This document shows positions 1-8,751 of a stretch of DNA of 64,000 nt, piece after piece. Source of the DNA: Parabacteroides sp. TM07-1AC (lineage in GTDB: Bacteria; Bacteroidota; Bacteroidia; Bacteroidales; Tannerellaceae); NCBI RefSeq assembly GCF_003480915.1, contig NZ_QUKD01000006.1, positions 124,001 through 188,000 of the forward strand. The letters run 5' to 3'. The number at the start of each line of letters is the position of its first letter. Position 1 is the stretch's first letter. Position numbers and translations under genes: made by a program. The notes beneath the pieces are model-generated. The model was not told the origin of the DNA, searched no databases, and saw only the letters and a list, made by a program, of their open reading frames with translations.

Positions 1-1
1 C

Positions 2-385
2 ATTATGGGAGGCGATTTCAACAGTCATTCTCACTTGGACTGGACCGAAGCGACCAAGGATATGTATAATCATGGGGGCGCTGTTGTCAACTGGACGGTA
101 TCCAAAGAAATGGAAGCCGCTAATTTTAAAGACAGCTTCCGCGAGATCAATCCCGATCCGGTGAAGAACATCGGAACGACCTGGCTGACAGATGCTGATT
201 CTTTGGAAACAGTGAACCGTCAGGACCGTATCGACTTTATCTATTATCAGGGTAAGACGATACAGGCAGTAGAGTCCCAATGCTATGATAATATCCTGGG
301 CGAAACATTCTCTTTCAAAGGAGATGATTTCTTTTATGCTTCCGATCACGGATTCGTATTGACAACTTTCAAAATAACACATTAA
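2..385 (+). CDS. Endonuclease/exonuclease/phosphatase-family protein, C-terminal part (5' end outside window)
   Basis: The open frame is already running at the left edge, so only about the last 127 residues are visible. The fragment opens with GGDFNSHSHLDW, the metal-binding Asp-Asn block of the endonuclease/exonuclease/phosphatase (EEP) fold. It ends with a SDHGFVLTTF block, the catalytic Asp-His pair near the C-terminus of that fold. Secreted Bacteroidales members act on phosphodiesters or phosphomonoesters, but the substrate cannot be read from the fragment. The next gene starts 4 bp downstream and is a metallophosphoesterase, so the two are probably co-transcribed and may share a phosphate-scavenging or nucleic-acid-processing role. 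Family assignment is firm; exact function is inferred. Confidence 0.85.
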   Translation: MMGGDFNSHSHLDWTEATKDMYNHGGAVVNWTVSKEMEAANFKDSFREINPDPVKNIGTTWLTDADSLETVNRQDRIDFIYYQGKTIQAVESQCYDNILGETFSFKGDDFFYASDHGFVLTTFKITH

Positions 386-389
386 TCAC

Positions 390-2867
390 ATGAAAAAAAC
401 ATTTCTGAACATCGCCCTGTTAAGCTGCGTGGCATTCTCTGCCAGCGCAGCCTATACTGGACGAGTCTTTGTAGATAAGAACAATAACGGAGTTTTTGAT
501 AAGGGAGAGAAACCGATGGCTGGTGTTGCTGTTTCCGACGGACTGAATGTCGTGAAAACGGCTTCCGACGGTTCGTTTTCTTTACCGGGACATCCCCGCG
601 AACGGTTTATCTTTATTACCACTCCTTCAGGATATAAGACGGATAACAAGCATTATATCCGTATCGACGGCGAACAGCGGACGTACGAGTTCGGTTTGCA
701 GCCTTATAGCGGCGGTATTAAAAAAGACGGTAGCCATAAATATGTCCATATCGCCGATACCGAGATTTTCAATACGGAGAATCATGGCGACTGGGTAAAT
801 AACGTACGTGACTATGCAGCCAATGAACAGGTTGCTTTTATTATGCACACAGGCGATATCTGCTATGAAAAAGGCTTGAAGGCACATATCCAAATAATGA
901 ATACTGCCAATATGGACTGCCCGATGTTTTATGCTATCGGTAACCATGATCTGGTGAAAGGGAAATATGGTGAGGAGCTTTTTGAAAATATCTACGGTCC
1001 TGTTTATTATTCTTTCGATGCCGGTAGTACGCACTATATCGTGACTCCGATGGCAGGAGGCGATCATCAACCCGGTTATACGAAGGAAGATGTCTATCGC
1101 TGGCTGAAGAACGACCTGGCACAGGTTCCGCAAGGTAAGCCGATCGTTGTTTTCAACCATGACCTGTTGACGTATGGCGACCAGTTCATTTTCGGTATCA
1201 ACGACCAGGAACAGATCAACCTGAACGAACATAATCTGAAGGCCTGGGTATACGGTCACTGGCATATCAACTATATGAAGAAGCAGGGAGATGTATATTC
1301 TATTTCTACGGCAACATTAGATAAAGGTGGTATCGATCACTCGACCAGTGCTTTCCGTGTGCTGCATGTCGATAAGAAAGGTGATTTCACCTCTGAACTT
1401 CGTTATACTTATCTGGATAAACAGATTCAGATCGCTTCCCCGGTAGAGGGACAGGTTCCTGTATTGGCTTCGGGTGCCGTGCCTTTGGCTGTGAATGCTT
1501 ATTCATCGGTAACTCCGGTAAAAGAGATAACTTATACCTGTCTTGTAGATGGTAAAGCCCTGTTCAATAACAAGAAACTGCAACAAGCTACCGATTGGTG
1601 CTGGAATGCCGAAGTCCCTTTGACTGCCAAACAGGAGGGAAAGGCTGTTACCTTAAAGATAAAAGCCCGTTTCAATAACGGGGAAACGGCAGAAACAGAA
1701 AGTGCCTTTACATATCATGCTGCTCCTGCGGAGGTGAAACTGGGTGGTAACTGGCTGAACCTGTTGGAGAATCCTCAACATGCCGCACCTGCCGGGCCTG
1801 CATTGAACCAGCCTTTACAGATGGCCTGGATCAAGAATGTAGGAGCAAATATTTATATGACATCGCCTCTGGTTTATAATGGAAAGATCTATATCGCTTC
1901 TGTGGATGAGAACCTGAAAGGGGAGGCTCATGTATATGCCCTCGACGGTAAGACCGGTGAACTGATCTGGAAATATCCGGTGCGCAACTCCATTAAGAAT
2001 ACGATCGTTATAGATAACGGCCAGGTTTTGGCACAGGATGCACAGGGTTATTTGTATGCTATTAATGCCGAGAGCGGTAAACTTAGCTGGGAAAAACAGT
2101 TGCCTGTAAACGGTCTGCCCGCTCTGATCGAAGGTCTGGTTGCCTCCGATGGTATTGTTTATGCCGGCACAGGTAAAGGTCTATGTGCTATCGAAACGAA
2201 AGACGGTAAAGTGCTTTGGCAGAATAAGGATTGGGGACAGGGAGAAGGAACAACTACAACTTTCTCTGTTGCAGGTGACAAGCTGATCGGCTCATCCCAA
2301 TGGAATGCCCTTTATGGCAACGACCTGAAGACCGGAGCATTAAAATGGACTGCTAACACCAACGGTCTGCGTAATCGTGGTGCCTCGGCTGCTGTTCATG
2401 GTAATTTATTGTATTTGATTTCAGATAAGTCTTTCTTTATCCTGGAAGCTAATACCGGCCGGGTGGTTGTACGTAAGGAGTTACCTTTCAGTGTGGATGT
2501 TACCTCTACTCCTTTATTGACGGATAAAGAGATCATCTTCGGCTCTGCTAAAGACGGTCTGATCGCTTTGGATAACGAGACACTGGAACTGAAATGGAAG
2601 TTTGCAACCGGCGACGCATTAGTCTTCACTTCTCCTTATTCCCGTAAACCGGCTGCCACCATTGAAACCAGTCCGGTACTGGCAGGAAATACAGTCTATG
2701 CAGGTGCTTCCGACGGAACTATCTACGGAGTGAATAAAGAAGACGGGAAACTGGTGTGGAAACATGCGACAGGTGCTCCGGTATTCGGCTCGGTAACTGT
2801 TTCAGGCAATGCACTGATTGCTGTCGACTTCGGTGGCAATGTGTATACTTTTGTGGCAGGAAATTGA
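390..2867 (+). CDS. Secreted calcineurin-like metallophosphoesterase fused to a PQQ-type beta-propeller
   Basis: An 825-residue exported protein with a signal peptide over residues 1-20. Residues 22-100 resemble the beta-sandwich domain that precedes Bacteroidota metallophosphoesterases (MetallophosN). The phosphoesterase core follows, with metal ligands in HIADTE (D123), GDICYE (D156), GNHD (N185, H186), FNHD (H257) and GHWH (H290, H292). After a C-terminal phosphoesterase domain, about residues 470-825 hold repeated blades of the type YALDGKTGELIWKY, typical of PQQ-like/quinoprotein propellers. Such propellers often bind proteins or form scaffolds without a cofactor. The phosphoesterase half hydrolyses a phosphate ester, probably in the periplasm or at the cell surface. 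It lies 4 bp after an EEP-family gene and ends in a two-way terminator shared with the convergent GH3 gene. The substrate is unknown. Confidence 0.88.
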   Translation: MKKTFLNIALLSCVAFSASAAYTGRVFVDKNNNGVFDKGEKPMAGVAVSDGLNVVKTASDGSFSLPGHPRERFIFITTPSGYKTDNKHYIRIDGEQRTYEFGLQPYSGGIKKDGSHKYVHIADTEIFNTENHGDWVNNVRDYAANEQVAFIMHTGDICYEKGLKAHIQIMNTANMDCPMFYAIGNHDLVKGKYGEELFENIYGPVYYSFDAGSTHYIVTPMAGGDHQPGYTKEDVYRWLKNDLAQVPQGKPIVVFNHDLLTYGDQFIFGINDQEQINLNEHNLKAWVYGHWHINYMKKQGDVYSISTATLDKGGIDHSTSAFRVLHVDKKGDFTSELRYTYLDKQIQIASPVEGQVPVLASGAVPLAVNAYSSVTPVKEITYTCLVDGKALFNNKKLQQATDWCWNAEVPLTAKQEGKAVTLKIKARFNNGETAETESAFTYHAAPAEVKLGGNWLNLLENPQHAAPAGPALNQPLQMAWIKNVGANIYMTSPLVYNGKIYIASVDENLKGEAHVYALDGKTGELIWKYPVRNSIKNTIVIDNGQVLAQDAQGYLYAINAESGKLSWEKQLPVNGLPALIEGLVASDGIVYAGTGKGLCAIETKDGKVLWQNKDWGQGEGTTTTFSVAGDKLIGSSQWNALYGNDLKTGALKWTANTNGLRNRGASAAVHGNLLYLISDKSFFILEANTGRVVVRKELPFSVDVTSTPLLTDKEIIFGSAKDGLIALDNETLELKWKFATGDALVFTSPYSRKPAATIETSPVLAGNTVYAGASDGTIYGVNKEDGKLVWKHATGAPVFGSVTVSGNALIAVDFGGNVYTFVAGN

Positions 2868-2887
2868 TATTATATCTTTGATAAAAT

Positions 2888-2922
2888 AAGAAGAGGGAAG
2901 CTTAACAAACTTCCCTCTTCTT
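2888..2922. terminator. Bidirectional intrinsic terminator between convergent genes
   Basis: A perfect 13-bp inverted repeat (arms 2888-2900 and 2910-2922, 9-nt loop) of A/G on one side and C/T on the other sits between the metallophosphoesterase stop and the GH3 stop. Weak T-rich tracts follow in both directions, as expected for a terminator serving both convergent transcripts. Confidence 0.8.
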
Positions 2923-2924
2923 GT

Positions 2925-5126
2925 CTATTTTAATTCAAACACAACTTTTCCCCGAATATCGGTCGAGGAAGCTCCCACTAATGTCTCGAACTGTCCCGGT
3001 TCGGCAATCCATTCGTGCTTACCGTCGTCAAAGAAACTCAGTGCATCCGTACCGATGGTGAAAGATACCTGTTTTACTTCTCCCGGCTGTAGGTAAACCT
3101 TTTGGAAACCTTTCAGCTCCTTAATGGGGCGGGGGAGCGATGATTTCTTGTCGCTGATATAAAGCTGTACGACTTCCGCCCCTTCGCGGTCACCTGTATT
3201 TTTTACGGTCAGGGTGAACGTGATAGGTTCGTCTTTTACAATCGCTTTCTTATCGGCTGTTACTTTTCCGTATTCGAATGTCGTGTAACTCAGGCCATGG
3301 CCAAAGCTGAAAAGCGGCCGGGTTTTCTGTTTGTCCGCCCAACGGTAGCCGACGAAGATACTTTCGTTGTACTTCTCGTCTACCAGGTTGCTGCCGTCGT
3401 TTCTGGGAGTACCCGGATATTCGCCCAACTGGTGTGCACCTACATCCTGTAAAGAGACAGGGAAAGTGAACGGCAGCTTACCGGATGGATTTACATCTCC
3501 CAGCAATACCGAAGCAATAGCATTCCCCGCTTCCGAGCCCAGATACCACGCCTGTACGATGGCCGGAACTTCTTTCACCCATGGCATGGCGATGGCATTC
3601 CCGGAAATATTAACCATGATCAGATTTTTGTTCGCCTGAGCCAGGGCAGCTATTACCTGATCCTGCCCGTAAGATAGACCCAGTTCCTTGCGGTCTGCAT
3701 CCTCACAGTCCTGATGCGCACTCTTGTTCAGACCGCCGATAAAGATCACATAGTCGGCCTCCCTGGCTACAGCCACGGCTTCGGCTATCAATTCCTCCGG
3801 CGAACGGCTGTCTTCCAGATCCTGTCCGGACTTTACTCCATTGTATTCACCACTCGGATCGCCTACATAACCACGTGCATAAACGACTTCGGCTTTGTCG
3901 CCCACTCGCCTGCGGATACCATCCAGCGGAGAGAGTTCGTATTTCACTTTCAGGGAAGAAGAACCACCGCCTACGGTCATCATCTTGACGGCATTTTCAC
4001 CGATAACGGCTATTTTCTTTGCGCGGTTCAGGTCGATAGGAAGTACATTATTCTTGTTCTGCAATAAGACGATACCTTCTTCGCCGATTTGGCGGGCTGC
4101 GGCAAAATGTGCATCCGAGCAAAGTGAGCCGTAAGGACGGTTTCTATCCATATTCGTGCGATAAGCCAAGCGAAGGATACGTCTAACCTTATCATCCAGT
4201 TCTTTTGTGCCGACTTTACCTTCCCGGATCAACTGAAGATAGGGGTCTGCCAGGTAATAATTATCGTAAGCGTTACTTGCCCCGTTGGATAATCCGTTGG
4301 TCCAGCTACCGAACTCCATATCGAGTCCGTTGGTTATGGCTTGTTGTGTATTATAAACGCCTCCCCAGTCGGAAATGACAACGCCGTCGAAACCCCATTC
4401 GCCTTTCAGGATATCATTCAACAGATACTGATTATGGCAACCGTGCTGGTCTTTGTATAGGTTGTAAGAACCCATGATTGCCCAGGCTTTCCCTTCCTGG
4501 ACAGCGGCTTTGAAAGCGGGCAGATAGATTTCATACAGGGCACGGTCGTCTACAATGACGTTGGTTGTATGGCGGTTTACTTCCTGGTTATTCAGTGCAT
4601 AATGTTTTACACAGGCAGCCACGCCATTTTGTTGAACGCCTTGTACATAGGGAACTACCATTTTTCCGGCCAGATAAGGGTCTTCGCCCATATATTCGAA
4701 GTTACGTCCGTTCAAGGGTGAGCGATAGATGTTTACGCCGGGGCCCAATAATACTGTTTTGTTACGGTAGCGGGCTTCTTCCCCGATACTCTTTCCATAC
4801 AATAAAGCTATTTTCGGATTCCAGGTAGCAGCCAGGCAGGTCAGTGCCGGGAAAGCCACGCAAGAGTCGTTGGTCCATCCGGCTTGCTCCCATTCATCCC
4901 ATAAAACTTCGGGACGAATACCGTGAGGGCCATCGGTCATCCAAAATTCAGGAATACCCAGACGAGCCACTCCCGGCGAACAAAACTTGGATTGCGCGTG
5001 TGTCAATGCCACTTTCTCTTCGAGTGTCAGGCGCGATAAGGCGTCTTCCACCGGATCGCTTTGTTGTGCCTGGGCAAATGTAGGAAGCATCAACAGGGAG
5101 CAAGCAATATACTTAATCAGTTTCAT
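2925..5126 (-). CDS. Glycoside hydrolase family 3 beta-glucosidase (periplasmic)
   Basis: A 733-residue GH3 enzyme with a cleavable signal peptide (MKLIKYIACSLLMLPTFAQA). The N-terminal barrel carries the KH pair (K174, H175) and the nucleophile block VVISDWGG (D253). The alpha/beta sandwich and the C-terminal fibronectin-type domain follow, in the usual GH3 order and at about the usual length. GH3 enzymes release terminal beta-linked glucose or related sugars from oligosaccharides by a retaining mechanism. This is the last gene of the leftward PUL, 6 bp after the GH5 gene, and it ends at the shared terminator. With GH5 and a second GH3 upstream, a role in trimming beta-glucan oligosaccharides in the periplasm is likely. 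Exact linkage is inferred only from context. Confidence 0.93.
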   Translation of the reverse strand: MKLIKYIACSLLMLPTFAQAQQSDPVEDALSRLTLEEKVALTHAQSKFCSPGVARLGIPEFWMTDGPHGIRPEVLWDEWEQAGWTNDSCVAFPALTCLAATWNPKIALLYGKSIGEEARYRNKTVLLGPGVNIYRSPLNGRNFEYMGEDPYLAGKMVVPYVQGVQQNGVAACVKHYALNNQEVNRHTTNVIVDDRALYEIYLPAFKAAVQEGKAWAIMGSYNLYKDQHGCHNQYLLNDILKGEWGFDGVVISDWGGVYNTQQAITNGLDMEFGSWTNGLSNGASNAYDNYYLADPYLQLIREGKVGTKELDDKVRRILRLAYRTNMDRNRPYGSLCSDAHFAAARQIGEEGIVLLQNKNNVLPIDLNRAKKIAVIGENAVKMMTVGGGSSSLKVKYELSPLDGIRRRVGDKAEVVYARGYVGDPSGEYNGVKSGQDLEDSRSPEELIAEAVAVAREADYVIFIGGLNKSAHQDCEDADRKELGLSYGQDQVIAALAQANKNLIMVNISGNAIAMPWVKEVPAIVQAWYLGSEAGNAIASVLLGDVNPSGKLPFTFPVSLQDVGAHQLGEYPGTPRNDGSNLVDEKYNESIFVGYRWADKQKTRPLFSFGHGLSYTTFEYGKVTADKKAIVKDEPITFTLTVKNTGDREGAEVVQLYISDKKSSLPRPIKELKGFQKVYLQPGEVKQVSFTIGTDALSFFDDGKHEWIAEPGQFETLVGASSTDIRGKVVFELK

Positions 5127-5132
5127 ATCGTT

Positions 5133-6398
5133 TTATTGTGCTTTTAAACTTAGTGAGCGGATATATTCTTTCTGAATGATACAGTTTTGTAACCGGCTGT
5201 TCTCTATAAATTCCATCAGGGCCGCTTTAGCCTCTTCCTGATCCGGACGAGCTTCGCGTATCTCCTGATAAGTACCCCGGGGAGCTTCCGAGAAAGCAAC
5301 GATACGGTCCCAATTCTCAGGAGTTTTAATACCGGCGAAAGAGGACTCATCGATCTTTTTATAAGGCCAGAAGGTCCAGCCGATATTGTTTTCCTGCATG
5401 ACGTGGCAGAAAGCATTTTGCCAGGCTGTCGTGTTGTGTCCGATCTCTCCCATGTACATGGGCAGGTTCACGCGGTCGCGGAAATCGATGATCTCCTGGA
5501 TAGCGGCTTTTGTCGCTTCTCCGCCGTAACGGTGGCAGGTGTACATGATCTTATCGTCGAAGGTGGAATCGGTGAACGGGCGGAAATTGCCGTTCCACTG
5601 GGCACCGCCCAGCAAGATGATATGGTTGGTATCCACTTCACGGATAGCGGCTGTAGCCCGTTTGTATAACGGTTCCAATTTGCCGTTTAGTTCTTCCATA
5701 TTACTGAAATAGGGGGCGATAGGCTCGTTAATCAATTCGTAACCCAGGATTACGGGTTCATTCTTATAATACGTTGCGATCTTCTTCCAGATGTCGCAGA
5801 ACTGTTGCTGGCTGGCTTCGCTTTCAAAGAGCCAGGGATAACCGTAGCTGTCGTCGATGTTATCGCCGGTCTGTCCGCCCGGTGCATCGTGCATATCGAG
5901 GATCAGGTATAACCCGGTCTCCCGACACCAGCTGACCACACTATCTATGCGGGCGAATCCATCCTGGTTGGAAGTCAGTCCCATATAATCTTCATCGGTG
6001 AAGAGTTTGTAATGGAAAGGTAGACGGATGGTGTTGGCTCCTGTCCCGGCAATGAACCGTACGTCGTCGCGGGTGATGTAATTGTCTTTGAAAGCCTTCC
6101 AGAACTCAGCGGTAAAGTCGGGGCCGACCATTTCACACAGCATTTGGTTGATACGTCCCGGTGAGTTCGTTTTGCTGAAGCCGAACATATAACCTTCGGG
6201 GTTCAGCCAGTTCCCGAGATTGGTTCCCTGGATGAAGAATTTCTGTCCTTTGGGAGTGACCAGGCCGGTACCGGAGATACGCATAAATGCTTCCGGGGGC
6301 ATATCGGTCGTATCCGTACCTGCTGTTGCTGCGTCCTGCCGGCATCCGGTAAAGGATACCAGCAGAAGCAGGATCATTAAATATATATTCTTTTTCAT
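5133..6398 (-). CDS. Glycoside hydrolase family 5 lipoprotein (beta-glucanase)
   Basis: A 421-residue lipoprotein with lipobox cysteine C19 after a hydrophobic leader. It has GH5 motifs: the early FIQGTNLGNWLNPEGY block, the acid/base in GYELINEP (E225) and the nucleophile in MYMGEIG (E318). GTNLGNWL resembles the corresponding block of exo-beta-1,3-glucanase-like GH5 members more than that of classic cellulases, so a beta-1,3- or mixed-linkage glucan is a reasonable guess. It lies between two GH3 genes with 5-6 bp gaps, which argues for one mRNA. The lipid anchor suggests membrane attachment, possibly at the cell surface. No separate carbohydrate-binding module is evident. Family is secure; substrate is inferred. 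Confidence 0.9.
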   Translation of the reverse strand: MKKNIYLMILLLLVSFTGCRQDAATAGTDTTDMPPEAFMRISGTGLVTPKGQKFFIQGTNLGNWLNPEGYMFGFSKTNSPGRINQMLCEMVGPDFTAEFWKAFKDNYITRDDVRFIAGTGANTIRLPFHYKLFTDEDYMGLTSNQDGFARIDSVVSWCRETGLYLILDMHDAPGGQTGDNIDDSYGYPWLFESEASQQQFCDIWKKIATYYKNEPVILGYELINEPIAPYFSNMEELNGKLEPLYKRATAAIREVDTNHIILLGGAQWNGNFRPFTDSTFDDKIMYTCHRYGGEATKAAIQEIIDFRDRVNLPMYMGEIGHNTTAWQNAFCHVMQENNIGWTFWPYKKIDESSFAGIKTPENWDRIVAFSEAPRGTYQEIREARPDQEEAKAALMEFIENSRLQNCIIQKEYIRSLSLKAQ

Positions 6399-6403
6399 AT
6401 CTG

Positions 6404-8656
6404 TTATTCTACTGTGAATGTTGTTTGTAATCCTTCTGCACTGTTGGGGCCGACCCAGAGGTTGAACTCGCCCGGCTCTACTACTTTCTGCATATCTATG
6501 TTCCAGAATGCCAGTTCTTTGACCGGGAGAGAAAAGGTGACGGTTTTCTTTTCACCCTGCTTCAGGGAAACGCGTTGGAAACCTTTCAGTTCTTTGACCG
6601 GACGGGTAACAGAGCCGAAGATGTCCTGTACGTACAATTGTACTACTTCTGTTCCGTCGTATTTACCGGTGTTAGTCAGGTCGAAACTGATTTCCAGTGT
6701 TCCGTTGGCAGCCAACTTATCGGTTGGCAGTTGCAGGTTGTCGTATCCGAATGTGGTGTACGACAATCCGTAACCGAAGGGGAACAGAGGATCGAAACCG
6801 GCATCCATATAGAAAGAGGTACAGCCCAGTGAGGTCTGTCCGGCTTCCAGCGGAATAGCGTCGATCAGTGTTTCCTGGCGGGAAGCGGGGCGGCCTGTAT
6901 TGTTATGGGCATAGTAAACGGGTATTTGTCCTACCATCTTCGGGAAGGTAACCGGCGTTTTACCGCTCGGAGCCACTTTACCGAAAAGCAGGTCGGCAAT
7001 AGCCGGACCACCCATAGTTCCCGGATGGAAAGCGTAGAGAACGGCATCCGACTGGTTTACTTCCTGCTCGATCGTCAGCGGACGACCTGCCATGATAACC
7101 GTTACGAGGGGTTTCCCTGTCTTTGTCAGGGCGGTAATCAGTTCGCTTTGCGCTCCCTGCAGGTGTAAATCTGCTAAAGAATGGGCTTCCCCCGAGAGGA
7201 TAGACTCTTCCCCGACGCATACCAGTACGGCGTCCGCACGTGTGGCGGCACTTACGGCTTTGGTGATATTGCCTGTGTTCTTGTCGCGGCTGTAACCTAA
7301 TCCGGGTTCGTAGATAAACTGTACCTTGTCGCCATACATCTCTTTCAAGGCTGCCAGTACGGTTTGGGTATGTGCTTTTTCTCCGTCGAATACCCAGGTT
7401 CCCATCTGGTCGTGAGGGGCATCCGCCAACGGACCTACGACCGCAATGGTACGGATCTTATCGGTGAAAGGTAAGGTCTCCCGGTCGTTCTTTAACAGGA
7501 TAACCGATTGCTCTGCTGCTTCTTTGGCTTTGGCGAGGTGTTCAGGTGCATATTTTACATGTTGGTCTGTGTTTACATAAGGATTATCGAACAGTCCCAG
7601 ACGGAACTTAAGACGAAGGATGTTGCGTACCGCATTGTTGATAGCCGCTTCCGATATCTTCCCTTCTTTTACAAGTTCTTCCAGGTGGCGGATAAAGGTA
7701 CCGCTGACCATTTCCATATCGATGCCGGCATCAACCGATTTCAAGGCAGCTTCCTTTTCGTCTTTGCAGAAGCCGTGGGAAATCATTTCGGCTGTCGAAG
7801 CCCAGTCGGTAACGACCATACCATCGTATTTCCATTCATCGCGCAATACATCTTTCAGGATAAAGCTATTCCCTGTCGAAGGAATACCGTCATTATCGTT
7901 GAAAGAGGTCATAAAGGTGGCACATCCGGCTTTTGCCGCCGCTTCGAACGGAGGAAAATAGACGTTACGTAGCTGGCGTTCGGGGATGAATGTCGAATTG
8001 TAATCGCGTCCTCCTTCTGCTGCTCCGTAGCCGATAAAGTGTTTGGCACAGGCTGCAATGGAGGTCGGATCGTTCAGGGAATCGCCCTGAAACCCTTTTA
8101 CCATGGCTACACCCATGACGGAACTTAGATACGGATCTTCACCACAACTCTCTGCGATTCGTCCCCAGCGGGGATCGCGTGAGATATCGATCATCGGGGC
8201 AAACGTCCAGCGGATACCGTCGGCAGATGCTTCGATAGCGGCTACGCGGGCACCGTCCTGCACGATCTGAGGATTGAAAGTAGCGGCCTGTCCCAGGGGT
8301 ATTGGGAATATTGTTTTATATCCGTGAATGACATCACGCGACATCAACAGGGGGATACCCAGCCGGGATTCTTCCACCGCTACTTTTTGGATTTGATTGA
8401 CAATGGCCGGATCTGTAATGTTCAGTAAGGAGCCTACTTCTCCGTTGCGGATTTGTCCGGCAATCTCTTCCGGGGGGCCGAACGGGCTCAGTTGGTTCAT
8501 CTGTCCGATTTTCTCCTGCAAAGTCATTTTCCCGAGCAATGCTTCCACTTGTTTTTCAACAGCGTCTCCTTTCCCTGATCCGGCAGGCTGGCTACATGCC
8601 ATCATGGAGAGAGCCAGTAATCCGGCATAGAAGATATTTAATTTGTATGTTTTCAT
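6404..8656 (-). CDS. bglX: BglX-type glycoside hydrolase family 3 beta-glucosidase (lipoprotein)
   Basis: A 750-residue GH3 enzyme with a lipoprotein leader (C21). It has the BglX pattern: a KMTLQEKIGQMNQL N-terminus, RDVIHGYKTIFPIPLG, the AKHFIGYGA block and the nucleophile in MVVTDWAS (D284). The three-domain layout matches Escherichia coli BglX in length and order. It cleaves beta-linked glucose from the non-reducing end of oligosaccharides. It is only moderately similar to the other GH3 in this locus (2925-5126), so the two probably differ in linkage preference and are not a recent duplication. A hairpin sits in the 95-bp gap upstream, where mRNA level could drop between the sus genes and the enzyme genes. 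Confidence 0.92.
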   Translation of the reverse strand: MKTYKLNIFYAGLLALSMMACSQPAGSGKGDAVEKQVEALLGKMTLQEKIGQMNQLSPFGPPEEIAGQIRNGEVGSLLNITDPAIVNQIQKVAVEESRLGIPLLMSRDVIHGYKTIFPIPLGQAATFNPQIVQDGARVAAIEASADGIRWTFAPMIDISRDPRWGRIAESCGEDPYLSSVMGVAMVKGFQGDSLNDPTSIAACAKHFIGYGAAEGGRDYNSTFIPERQLRNVYFPPFEAAAKAGCATFMTSFNDNDGIPSTGNSFILKDVLRDEWKYDGMVVTDWASTAEMISHGFCKDEKEAALKSVDAGIDMEMVSGTFIRHLEELVKEGKISEAAINNAVRNILRLKFRLGLFDNPYVNTDQHVKYAPEHLAKAKEAAEQSVILLKNDRETLPFTDKIRTIAVVGPLADAPHDQMGTWVFDGEKAHTQTVLAALKEMYGDKVQFIYEPGLGYSRDKNTGNITKAVSAATRADAVLVCVGEESILSGEAHSLADLHLQGAQSELITALTKTGKPLVTVIMAGRPLTIEQEVNQSDAVLYAFHPGTMGGPAIADLLFGKVAPSGKTPVTFPKMVGQIPVYYAHNNTGRPASRQETLIDAIPLEAGQTSLGCTSFYMDAGFDPLFPFGYGLSYTTFGYDNLQLPTDKLAANGTLEISFDLTNTGKYDGTEVVQLYVQDIFGSVTRPVKELKGFQRVSLKQGEKKTVTFSLPVKELAFWNIDMQKVVEPGEFNLWVGPNSAEGLQTTFTVE

Positions 8657-8704
8657 GGTGGTTATTATGTGATTGAGTGTTTCATCTTCCCGTTTTGAAT
8701 GAGT

Positions 8705-8739
8705 AGATAGAGAGCTGCTGTATTGCCAACTCTCTATCT
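8705..8739. repeat. Intergenic hairpin between the surface lipoprotein and GH3 genes
   Basis: A perfect 10-bp inverted repeat (arms 8705-8714 and 8730-8739, 15-nt loop) lies in the gap between two co-directional genes of PUL 1. On the transcribed minus strand no T-run follows, so it is a poor terminator. A role in RNA processing or stability, separating sus genes from enzyme genes, is possible. Confidence 0.6.
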
Positions 8740-8751
8740 GTTGTTTGTTTC

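Noticed and set aside
627..1265. A 212-codon minus-strand frame
   Set aside because: It lies wholly antisense to the metallophosphoesterase core, whose catalytic motifs are intact.
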